DNA of 64,000 bases from CASFRF01 sp031549345 (GTDB lineage: Bacteria > Verrucomicrobiota > Lentisphaeria > Victivallales > Victivallaceae). The translations under genes were made by a program, and so were the position numbers. The stretch is from positions 62,001-126,000 of the forward strand of contig JAVBPY010000006.1 of NCBI GenBank assembly GCA_031549345.1, given 5' to 3'. Positions 57,164 through 64,000 of the stretch are shown in pieces (position 1 is the stretch's first letter; each line of letters starts with the position of its first letter). Below the pieces are notes generated by a model, which had not been told where the DNA came from, made no database searches, and was given only the letters and a program-made list of their open reading frames with translations.

Positions 57164-59055
57164 ACTCCGAAAAATTTTATATCTCCACGCCCATTTACTA
57201 CGTGAATGACAAGCCGCACATCGGCCACGCGTACACCACTGTGCTCGCCGATGTGCTTGCCCGCTATAACCGTTCCCTTGGAATGCCGACTTTTTTCATG
57301 ACCGGAACCGATGAACACGGTCAGAAGGTCGAAAAAGCGGCCAAAGCGCACGATGTGACGCCGCAGCACCATGCCGATGAAACCGTCGTCCGTTTTCAGG
57401 AGCTCTGGAAGAAACTGGAGATCACGCACGACCGGTTTCTCCGCACGACCGAGGCGAACCACAAAGCCGTCGTGCAAGAAGTCTTGCAGGACCTTTTCGA
57501 GCGGGGCGAGATTTACAAAGCCTCCTATACCGGGTTTTACTGCGTCGCCTGCGAGCGGTTCTATACCGAAAAAGATCTCGTGGATGGGAATTGCCCGGAG
57601 TGCAAACGCGCCGTTTCCACACTGGAGGAATCCAATTACTTTTTCCGCATGGGCAAATACCGGGAGTGGCTGATCGATTACATCGAAACGCATCCGGGGT
57701 TCATTCAACCCGCGTTCCGCGCCAACGAAACGCTCGGATTTCTCCGTAAGGGACTCGACGATTTATGCATTTCGCGCCCGAAATCGCGCCTGAATTGGGG
57801 CATTGAACTGCCGTTCGACCGCGATTATGTCTGCTACGTCTGGTTCGACGCGCTCCTGAACTATATTTCCGGCATCGGTTATCGGCGCGACGACGCGATG
57901 TTCCACCGCTGGTGGCCCGCGACGTACCACTTAATCGGCAAAGACATCCTGACTACGCACACCGTGTATTGGCCGACCATGCTCAAAGCACTTGATCTCC
58001 CCATGCCGGAGGCGGTTTTCGCGCACGGTTGGTGGCTGATCGGCGAAGAGAAGATGTCGAAATCCTCCGGGAATGTGGTCGATCCCCTGGCCATGGCCGA
58101 AAAATACGGCGTGGATGCATTCCGCTATTTCCTTCTTGCGGAAATGGTGATGGGGCAGGATGCGTCGTTTTCGGAAGACGCGTTCATCCGGCGCTACAAC
58201 AGCGACCTGGCCAACGATCTGGGGAATCTACTCAGCCGGGTCCTCAAGCTCACGTTGCGCAATGGCGGCGTGGTTCCTGTTCCGGGCGCGCCGGGACCGG
58301 AGGAATTGGCGCTGAATGACGCTGTCGCCCATGCTGTGGAAGCGATGGAACAGGCGGTTCCCGCCATGCGTTTGGATCAGGGTATCGGCGCGGTCCTCGG
58401 CGCGGTGCGTGCCGGAAATCGTTATCTGGAGCAGACCGCGCCGTGGAAACTGGCGAAGTCCGGCGACACCGAACGGCTCAATACGGTTCTTTATACGGCG
58501 GCGGAGGCATTGCGTCGTTTCGCCGTGCTTCTCGCGCCTTTGATGCCGGAAAAGATGGAGGCGTTGGCCGCCGCGCTGGGCGCATCCAGCCGCGTTCGGA
58601 TCGCCGATTTGCATGACGATACGAATGTCCTCTCCGGGCGATGCGTTACGGATTTGGAAGGACTTTTCCCGCGCATCCAAATGGAAGAAACAACGGTTGC
58701 GCCGGCCGCGCCGGCGATTCCCGCCATCCCCCTTGTTTCGATCGATGCATTCCGTAAAACAAGCCTCCGCGTGGCGAGGGTGCTCACGGCGGAACCCATT
58801 CCGGGGGCGAAGAAACTTTTGAAGCTTTCGGTTCAATCGGGGCCGGATGAAGTGCGCGGTCTTGTCGCCGGCATTGCCGAGCACTATGCGCCCGAGGCGA
58901 TTGTCGGGAAAAATATTGTGATCGTCGCCAACCTGGAACCGGCGACAATTCGCGGCGTCGAATCGCAGGGAATGCTTCTTGCCGCCAAAGTCGGCGCTCA
59001 GTTGAAGCTCCTCACGGTGGACGGCGATATCGCGCCGGGGGCGGAAATCGGATAA
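57160..59055 (+). CDS. metG: Methionyl-tRNA synthetase
   Basis: Charges tRNA-Met; 631 residues. Class I synthetase with ISTPIYYVNDKPHIGHAYTT (HIGH), zinc knuckle CVACERFYTEKDL ... CPEC, the KMSKSSGN motif, the anticodon-binding helix bundle, and a C-terminal EMAP/Trbp111-like tRNA-binding domain (from about 525: SIDAFRKTSLRVARVLTAEP, GLVAGIAEHY, ANLEPATIRGVESQGML). The length and fused C-terminal domain match the B. subtilis-like form. ATG overlaps the ompH stop (ATGA), so the two are coupled. Confidence 0.97.
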   Translation: MNSEKFYISTPIYYVNDKPHIGHAYTTVLADVLARYNRSLGMPTFFMTGTDEHGQKVEKAAKAHDVTPQHHADETVVRFQELWKKLEITHDRFLRTTEANHKAVVQEVLQDLFERGEIYKASYTGFYCVACERFYTEKDLVDGNCPECKRAVSTLEESNYFFRMGKYREWLIDYIETHPGFIQPAFRANETLGFLRKGLDDLCISRPKSRLNWGIELPFDRDYVCYVWFDALLNYISGIGYRRDDAMFHRWWPATYHLIGKDILTTHTVYWPTMLKALDLPMPEAVFAHGWWLIGEEKMSKSSGNVVDPLAMAEKYGVDAFRYFLLAEMVMGQDASFSEDAFIRRYNSDLANDLGNLLSRVLKLTLRNGGVVPVPGAPGPEELALNDAVAHAVEAMEQAVPAMRLDQGIGAVLGAVRAGNRYLEQTAPWKLAKSGDTERLNTVLYTAAEALRRFAVLLAPLMPEKMEALAAALGASSRVRIADLHDDTNVLSGRCVTDLEGLFPRIQMEETTVAPAAPAIPAIPLVSIDAFRKTSLRVARVLTAEPIPGAKKLLKLSVQSGPDEVRGLVAGIAEHYAPEAIVGKNIVIVANLEPATIRGVESQGMLLAAKVGAQLKLLTVDGDIAPGAEIG

Positions 59056-59081
59056 AATCCATGCTTTTTCGACGGCGGTAC

Positions 59082-59110
59082 TTGCGAAAGGCCCGCCGTT
59101 GTGCTATAGT
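59082..59110 (+). promoter_or_regulatory. Extended -10 promoter of SDR-rnhA operon
   Basis: TTGCGA (59082-59087), 17 bases, TATAGT (59105-59110) in TGCTATAGTA. A 7-bp inverted repeat ACGGCGG/CCGCCGT (59072-59099) spans the -35 and spacer; it may terminate metG or serve as an operator. Confidence 0.75.
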
Positions 59111-59157
59111 AGGAAGAATTTTTTTAGCAATGTATTGAAAAAATCGGGAAACAATCG

Positions 59158-60321
59158 ATGACGAAAATTTTGGTTACCGGAATCACTGGCCTCGTCGGCG
59201 GTGCTTTTGTGACGGCGCTTCTGCGCCGGGAGCGAGAAACCGCAGTGGTCGCGCTGGTGCGTTCCGGCGCCCGGCGCACAGCGCAGTTTCGTGTGGAGGA
59301 AGTGATTCGCGAACAGTGCGAGTTTGACGCTTGCCCTGAATGCGCGGAGGAGATTCTTTCACGCATTCAGGTCATCGACGCGGATGTGGCCGATCTGGAC
59401 CCCGCGGCGATCCTGGCCGCGCCGGAGGTGAAGGGCGTTTCCATTGTTTTCCATTGCGCCGCGGACGTGAACCTCGGTAAAGATCCCCAGGGGAAGACGT
59501 TTCATACCAACCACCACGGCACCGAGAATGTGGTGGCCATCGCCAAGGGGCTTAACGCGAAAGAGCTGCATTATGTCAGCACGGCCTATGTGGCAGGGAA
59601 GAGCTCCGGGCGCGTCATGGAGGGCGAGGCGACGGGCGCCAACGGGTTCAACAACCCCTATGAACACAGCAAGTGCAAGGGCGAGCTTCTGGTCCGTCAT
59701 TGCGGCATTCCTTTCTCCATTTACCGTCCCGCGATCATCACCGGCCGCCGTTGCGACGGCCGGATCCGCAAGCCGCTGGCGTTTTACCGGCTTCTTGAAT
59801 TTCTGGCCAAGATGAAGAGCCATCGCTGTTCCAAACTCGGCTTGAATCCGGTCGAGAAAATCGATCTCGGCGTGCATTTTCAGACCATTCCGTCGGAACA
59901 TGTTTATTTTGTTCCGATCGATTATGTGCAAAGCTCCATCACCGCGCTTTTCCGCGTTCCGGTTTCCGGGCGGACGTACCACATCACCGGCGACAGCCCG
60001 ATTTCGACGATCATGATCGACAGAGCGATCTGCTCGGTGATTCGTCTGGAGGAGATCGGCGTGGGGGAAGAAGCGGAAAGCACGGCGGAAACCAAGCTTA
60101 TGGGACGTTTTGTCGGGGACTTGTACCCGTACTTTTCCGGCGACATCATTTTCGACCAGGGCAACGTCCGCAAGGCGCTCGGCAACGAAGTGCTGGAATG
60201 GACCTATGGCGAAAAAGAACTTATGACCATGATTCGCGCGTTTTATGTGGATCATTTCCCCAACGTCGAATGGCTCCAGAAGGTTGTCGCCATCTCTTTG
60301 GAGGGAGCGGCGGCCCGATGA
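59158..60321 (+). CDS. Extended short-chain dehydrogenase/reductase (NAD-binding, acyl-reductase-like)
   Basis: 387 residues. N-terminal VTGITGLVGGAFVTALLRR (G-x2-G-x2-G), then a cysteine-bearing insert (CEFDACPECAEEIL), VFHCAADVNLGKDPQGKTFH, VSTAYVAGKSSG and the catalytic NPYEHSKCKGE with Tyr-x3-Lys. The layout is that of NAD_binding_4/thioester-reductase-like SDRs. The C-terminal ~120 residues resemble fatty-acyl-CoA reductase tails. Substrate unknown; lipid or polyketide intermediates are possible. First gene of a five-gene operon; the next gene overlaps it by 4 bases. Confidence 0.83.
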   Translation: MTKILVTGITGLVGGAFVTALLRRERETAVVALVRSGARRTAQFRVEEVIREQCEFDACPECAEEILSRIQVIDADVADLDPAAILAAPEVKGVSIVFHCAADVNLGKDPQGKTFHTNHHGTENVVAIAKGLNAKELHYVSTAYVAGKSSGRVMEGEATGANGFNNPYEHSKCKGELLVRHCGIPFSIYRPAIITGRRCDGRIRKPLAFYRLLEFLAKMKSHRCSKLGLNPVEKIDLGVHFQTIPSEHVYFVPIDYVQSSITALFRVPVSGRTYHITGDSPISTIMIDRAICSVIRLEEIGVGEEAESTAETKLMGRFVGDLYPYFSGDIIFDQGNVRKALGNEVLEWTYGEKELMTMIRAFYVDHFPNVEWLQKVVAISLEGAAAR

Positions 60322-61124
60322 GGGTCATTGATTTTCACGCGCATTTTTATCCGGCGAAGGTGGCGGAAAAAGCCCTCGCTTTCGTTGGGAATCTCCTTGT
60401 TCCGGCCACGGACGGGACAAGGGATGGTTTGATCCGCTCCATGAAGGAAGCGGGGATTTGCCGTTCCGTCGGTCTTCCGCTGGTTTCGAATCCGGCGAAC
60501 AGCGAAAGCATCAACCGCTTCGGCTTGGCGGAGAACTATGGGGAAATCATTTCCTTCGGTTCCGTTCATCCGGACGAGGCGGACCCGGTTGCCACCGTCC
60601 ATTGGATTGCCGACCACGGTCTGATCGGCGTCAAGGTTCACCCGGAATACCAGCGCTTCCGTTTTTCCGAGGAACGGTTGTTCCCGGTCTGGGAGGCTTG
60701 CCGCGAGCGGGATTTGATTTTGCTCACGCACGCGGGGAGCGATGTGAAGTTCACCGAGCCTTTCCATACAAGTCCTTTGGAGTTCATCGATTTCCTGGAC
60801 CGTTTTCCGGGGCTGAAGTTGGTTATCTCGCATTTCGGCGGCATGGATATGTGGGAAGATGTGGAGAAATATCTTCTCGGTTGCGATGCGTGGTTCGATC
60901 TGGCGCTGATCGGGCCCGGGCAAATCGGCCCGGAAAAATTGGCGTCCATGATTCGGCGTCACGGCGTGGAGAAGGTGCTTTTCGGGAGCGACAGTCCCTG
61001 GTGGGACCAGAGGGCGTTGCTTGACTACATTCGTTCGCTCCCTCTTTCGGAAGAAGAATTCGCGGCGATATTCCATCGCAATGCGGAAAAACTGTTGAAT
61101 ATCAAGGAGGTTGATTATGCGTAA
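60318..61124 (+). CDS. Amidohydrolase-2 family metal-dependent hydrolase
   Basis: 268 residues. TIM-barrel amidohydrolase: metal motif MRVIDFHAHFYP at the N-terminus, KVHPEYQRFRFSE, LTHAGSD, VISHFGGMDMWE and the catalytic aspartate in LFGSDSPWWDQ. This is the decarboxylase/hydrolase group (PF04909). Substrate unknown. ATG 60318 lies at the SDR stop (ATGA); similarity starts there, so upstream codons are ignored. It overlaps the next gene by 8 bases. Confidence 0.85.
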   Translation: MRVIDFHAHFYPAKVAEKALAFVGNLLVPATDGTRDGLIRSMKEAGICRSVGLPLVSNPANSESINRFGLAENYGEIISFGSVHPDEADPVATVHWIADHGLIGVKVHPEYQRFRFSEERLFPVWEACRERDLILLTHAGSDVKFTEPFHTSPLEFIDFLDRFPGLKLVISHFGGMDMWEDVEKYLLGCDAWFDLALIGPGQIGPEKLASMIRRHGVEKVLFGSDSPWWDQRALLDYIRSLPLSEEEFAAIFHRNAEKLLNIKEVDYA

Positions 61125-61611
61125 ACAGTGTATGATTCTGGTCGTTTCGTTGTTGGCATTCTGCGGCGCGGCGCGGGCCGCGGAAACATTGGCCTACACG
61201 GCGGCGGAACTTAAGCAGGCCGAAGAGCTCCTTGTTGTCATGGGTGTTCCCAAGCAGATGCAGGAGATGACCCAGATGATGCTCAGCGCGCAGACCGCAA
61301 ACCATCCGCAAGCCGCCGCGCTCCGCGGAATCCTCGAGCCCTTTTTTCAGAAATACATTTCCTACGATGCGCTGAAAGGCGATATGGCGATCATTTACGC
61401 CGAAACCTTCACCGGCCCCGAGCTTAAGGAGCTTATCGCTCTTTTTAAGACGCCGATCGGAAAAAAATTCGTCGAGCGCAATCCGGAGCTTTCCGCGCGC
61501 GGCGCGGCCCTCGGGCAGAAGCGCATCCAGGAACATTTGCCGGAACTCATCGAGCGCCTCCGGACCTTGGATAAGCCCGCGGCCCCCGCTCCCGTTCCCG
61601 CCGCAAAATAA
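61117..61611 (+). CDS. Secreted DUF2059-like protein
   Basis: 164 residues with a signal peptide (1-20, QCMILVVSLLAFCGAARAAE). The mature part is helical with the DUF2059 pattern: AEELLVVMGVPKQMQEMTQM in the N-terminal half and TFTGPELKELIALFKTPIGK with the closing helix near the C-terminus. Function of the family is unknown. AAGGAGG ends 6 bases before ATG 61117; an in-frame TTG is 6 bases upstream. It overlaps the amidohydrolase by 8 bases, and its TAA overlaps the next ATG by one base. Confidence 0.82.
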   Translation: MRKQCMILVVSLLAFCGAARAAETLAYTAAELKQAEELLVVMGVPKQMQEMTQMMLSAQTANHPQAAALRGILEPFFQKYISYDALKGDMAIIYAETFTGPELKELIALFKTPIGKKFVERNPELSARGAALGQKRIQEHLPELIERLRTLDKPAAPAPVPAAK

Positions 61612-62417
61612 TGCGGATCGTTCACTTTTCCGATCCTCATGCCGGAGGACCGGCGGAAGACTGCCTTGCGTATTTCGACAAGCGCTGGGTGGGGGTGTTC
61701 AACTACCGTTTCCGCCGGCAGTTCCGGCACGATCTGACCCGTCTGGAGCGGGCGGTTTCGTTTATTCTCCGCGAACGACCCGATGTGGCGGTCTGCACGG
61801 GGGACTTGACCAGCTCCGGGCAGCCGGGGGAGTTCGAAAAAGTTCGCCCCATTCTTCAGCCGTTGCGTGATTCCGGCATCCCCTTCTTCTACCTGCCGGG
61901 GAACCACGATTGCTATGTAACCCGCCCCAAGTGCGTGCGCGCGGTGCATGAAATGGTGGAGTACCTTTCCGGTGGCAACTATCGCTTTGCCGATCTTCCG
62001 ACGGTTCGCCGGTGCGGGAACGTGGAGTTTTTGCTGTTGAACACAAGCCGCCCCTCCAATTTGCTTTGTTCCTGGGGGTTCGTGGACCCCGCCGATGCGG
62101 AATACCTCGCGGAGCATTGCAGAACACCCAAAACGGGTCCGCGTATCCTCCTGAATCATTACCCGATTCTTGAACCGCGCTCGTTGCTTCGCCTCCGCCA
62201 CCAGCTTTTCCGGCAGGAAAAGGTTGCCGCATTGATCCGCTCCGGCGCGATCGATCTTTCGCTTTGCGGCCACGTCCACCGCCCCTATTCCATGACGGAT
62301 GAACAAGGGCGCGGGGAGATTTGCGCCGGGTCTGTTACGCGGAACGGTTCCATGCTCCTTCTGGATGTTGCCGACGACGGCTCTTCCACCGTGCAAACCA
62401 TTCAGCTCGATCCATGA
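61611..62417 (+). CDS. Calcineurin-like metallophosphoesterase
   Basis: 268 residues. Complete dimetal motifs: MRIVHFSDPHAGG (D-x-H), VCTGDLTSSG (GD), LPGNHDCYV (GNHD), ILLNHYPI, and LSLCGHVHRPY (GHxH). No signal peptide; cytoplasmic. Relatives include cyclic-nucleotide phosphodiesterases and general phosphodiesterases such as CpdA; the exact substrate cannot be assigned. Joined by TAATG to the DUF2059 gene and by ATGA to rnhA. Confidence 0.87.
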   Translation: MRIVHFSDPHAGGPAEDCLAYFDKRWVGVFNYRFRRQFRHDLTRLERAVSFILRERPDVAVCTGDLTSSGQPGEFEKVRPILQPLRDSGIPFFYLPGNHDCYVTRPKCVRAVHEMVEYLSGGNYRFADLPTVRRCGNVEFLLLNTSRPSNLLCSWGFVDPADAEYLAEHCRTPKTGPRILLNHYPILEPRSLLRLRHQLFRQEKVAALIRSGAIDLSLCGHVHRPYSMTDEQGRGEICAGSVTRNGSMLLLDVADDGSSTVQTIQLDP

Positions 62418-62896
62418 AAAGCATCGAACTGTACACCGACGGCGCGTGCCGGGGAAATCCCGGTCCCGGCGGGTACGGGTGCGTTCTGCTTTACAACTCC
62501 CGGCGTAAGGAACTTTCCGGCGGTTTTATGGAAACGACCAACAACCGCATGGAACTTTTCGCCGCCATCGCGGGGCTGGAGGCGCTGCGGGAGCCTTGCG
62601 CTGTTACGCTTTATTCCGACTCCTCGTACCTTGTGAACGCATTCAATAAAAATTGGCTGCAAAGTTGGAAGCGGAATTCCTGGAAAACCGCCGCGCGGCA
62701 GCCTGTGCGGAATGTGGATCTCTGGCAGCGCCTTCTGGATGCTTGCTCCCGGCACCGCATTGCATTCGTCTGGGTGCGCGGGCATGCCTCCAATGCGGGA
62801 AACAACCGGTGCGACGAACTTGCGCGCGCCGCCGCCGCGGGGGAATCCCTTCCCGTCGATGCCGGCTATTGCGCTGTGGCGGTGGATTTGCTCTGA
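62414..62896 (+). CDS. rnhA: Ribonuclease HI
   Basis: Removes the RNA strand of RNA-DNA hybrids; 160 residues, normal length. Seen: IELYTDGACRGNPGPGGYG (first Asp), TNNRMELFAAIAGLEAL (Glu), LYSDSSYLVNAFNKNWLQSW (second Asp), VWVRGHASNAGNNRCDELAR (histidine loop and last Asp). All four catalytic acids are present. ATG 62414 overlaps the previous stop. The end overlaps the convergent regulator gene by 31 bases. Confidence 0.95.
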   Translation: MKSIELYTDGACRGNPGPGGYGCVLLYNSRRKELSGGFMETTNNRMELFAAIAGLEALREPCAVTLYSDSSYLVNAFNKNWLQSWKRNSWKTAARQPVRNVDLWQRLLDACSRHRIAFVWVRGHASNAGNNRCDELARAAAAGESLPVDAGYCAVAVDLL

Positions 62897-63951
62897 TTCG
62901 CGTCCCGTTCCCACTCAAAAATGGTGGGGGCGGTTGTTTCCGCCGGAATTGCTTCGCCCCGGTTCTGGGCGAGGATGTGCTCGACACAGCGCTGGAGAAT
63001 TAAATCCGTTTCGACTCCGAGGCGGGTTATCGGAAAGTCGCACGCGGGGAGTTCCGGATAATTTGCCTGCACGATGACGCGGGGCGGATCGTGCGGCTCC
63101 ACGGCAAGCTCGCGGAGGAGTTCAGCCAGGCAGGCCAGACGGTTGTCGTCGCAGCATAGGATGCCGTCCGGGCGCAGATTTTCCGGGAGCGCGTACAGGA
63201 GGCGAAGCTGGTGTTCGAAAGAAACGTCCGACCGGAGATCGGGGAACTGCTCCCGTATGGGATTGTATTCCAGGCCGGCTTCCTCAAAATAGGCCTGAAA
63301 GGTGTTTCCTATCCGTATGTTTTTGGGCATGTACCCCAATATAGCGGGGCGGCGGCAGCCGACTTCGGCCAGGCGCTTGAGGCCACGGCGGTAGAATGCT
63401 TCGCCGTCGGTTTTCACGATCGGGATGTTGAAACGGGAGGCGCTGGCGATGGCAATCCGCGCGATTTCCGGATCATCGAAAATCGGCGTTCCGGCGAAGT
63501 CGGGGTTGATGCCCATGAAAATGATTCCGGCAAGACGTTTTTTACGGACGTCGTCCGCCAGGCGGAGAATTTTGTCGTAGCGTGTATAACTGTTGACCTG
63601 GTCGATCACTTCGATGGTGATGCCAAAACGTTTCTGAAGTTGCTGCGCGCTCCCGGCGATTGCCCGGTAAAAACAGTTTGTTTTTGTGGCGTGTTCGAAA
63701 AACGTGTCGGTGAACAAACACAAACGGCAAAGATGGGGCGGGCTGGCCGCCACGAAAGTGCCCGCCCAGTGCCGCGACTCCACATAGCCTTCCGCAATCA
63801 AACGGTCGAAAGCGAACTGCATTGTCCGGCGGCTCGTTTCGAGTTCCCGCTCGAGGAGGGCGCGGACCGGCATGCGGCTCCCCGGTGGATAGGTTCCGTC
63901 GGTTATCCTGCGCCGCAAAATGGCGGCGACTTCTTCCTGTGTTTTTTGCAT
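62866..63951 (-). CDS. GntR-type regulator with LacI-like sensor domain, second
   Basis: 361 residues. GntR winged helix (1-68): EVAAILRRRITDGTYPPGSR, MPVRALLERELETSRRTMQF, LIAEGYVESRHWAGTFVAAS. Sensor domain from ~75: LCLFTDTFFEHATKTNCFYR, LAGIIFMGINPDFAGTPIFD, RRPAILGYMPKNIRIGNTFQ, DGILCCDDNRLACLAELLRE. Same architecture as the regulator at 47374-48447 but clearly diverged. The -10 box ends 6 bases before the ATG, predicting a leaderless message. Its own promoter contains a palindrome suited to autoregulation. Targets lie outside the window, to the right or elsewhere. Confidence 0.87.
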   Translation of the reverse strand: MQKTQEEVAAILRRRITDGTYPPGSRMPVRALLERELETSRRTMQFAFDRLIAEGYVESRHWAGTFVAASPPHLCRLCLFTDTFFEHATKTNCFYRAIAGSAQQLQKRFGITIEVIDQVNSYTRYDKILRLADDVRKKRLAGIIFMGINPDFAGTPIFDDPEIARIAIASASRFNIPIVKTDGEAFYRRGLKRLAEVGCRRPAILGYMPKNIRIGNTFQAYFEEAGLEYNPIREQFPDLRSDVSFEHQLRLLYALPENLRPDGILCCDDNRLACLAELLRELAVEPHDPPRVIVQANYPELPACDFPITRLGVETDLILQRCVEHILAQNRGEAIPAETTAPTIFEWERDANQSKSTATAQ

Positions 63952-63957
63952 GCACCT

Positions 63958-63986
63958 AAGATACTCCTGTTTGCGTAAAAATGCAA
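63958..63986 (-). promoter_or_regulatory. Promoter and putative operator of second GntR gene
   Basis: Minus strand TTGCAT (63986-63981), 17 bases, TATCTT (63963-63958). Between and across the -35 lies TTTGCAT-N4-ACGCAAA, a near-perfect inverted repeat (one mismatch), a plausible autoregulatory operator. The ATG is 7 bases after the -10. Confidence 0.65.
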
Positions 63987-64000
63987 ATAAAGCGGAAAAG

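Overview
The window reads as a chromosomal segment of a GC-rich member of the PVC superphylum, most likely Lentisphaerota (Victivallales-like) or a close relative. This rests on lineage hallmarks rather than a marker phylogeny: many short-leader pseudopilins (F-T-L-[IV]-E), one with the H-x-DG C-terminal motif; GntR regulators with LacI-like sensor domains; secreted beta-helix, esterase and GH92 carbohydrate-active proteins; and a pseudopilin cluster laid out like the Verru_Chthon cassette of Verrucomicrobia.

Layout. 1-9.3 kb: 3' part of rpoC, a terminator, then rpsL-rpsG-fusA-rpsJ-rplC-rplD-rplW-rplB-rpsS. The ribosomal run stops with a strong terminator directly after rpsS; the usual rplV-rpsC-rplP continuation is absent. 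9.5-15.3 kb: accessory island of six unfamiliar genes (a soluble protein, two zinc-ribbon membrane paralogues, two membrane proteins with acyl-carrier-like domains lacking the prosthetic-group serine, and a winged helix). 15.3-20.3 kb: a two-hairpin repeat, tRNA-Gln, phosphomannomutase, a UROD-like methyltransferase, a MITE-like inverted repeat and a GH92 mannosidase. 20.7-22.4 kb (minus): dut-ygjP-iron-sulfur flavoprotein, divergent from ispF and a YggL-like gene, then an MFS transporter. 24.6-30.1 kb (minus): argD-argF-mntP-FAD oxidoreductase-mraY. 30.2-31.8 kb (minus): NIF3/CutA-like and YihY-like genes. 31.8-39.5 kb (plus): six pseudopilin or minor-pseudopilin genes, a secreted Pro/Ala-rich protein and pyrF. 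39.5-41 kb: a SpoIIE-type phosphatase. 41-48.5 kb (minus): a carbohydrate-type operon of GntR regulator, pseudopilin, double beta-helix protein and a 1092-residue secreted protein. 48.5-53.9 kb: a CE7-like esterase plus ankyrin protein facing another secreted esterase, followed by the second copy of the two-hairpin repeat. 54-64 kb: mnmA-rlmH, a HAD phosphatase, tRNA-Cys, ompH-metG, a tight SDR-amidohydrolase-DUF2059-phosphoesterase-rnhA operon, and a second GntR regulator.

Regulation. Many transcription units show sigma70-type promoters with 16-18 base spacers. Four carry the same extended -10 (TGCTATAGTA), and three place the -10 only 6-7 bases before the ATG, predicting leaderless mRNAs. 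Genes are densely packed, with frequent ATGA or TAATG overlaps and several convergent pairs that abut or overlap. No CRISPR array, complete insertion sequence, prophage, rRNA or recognisable riboswitch was seen. All coordinates and motifs were read by eye; homology calls come from motif recognition, without a database search.
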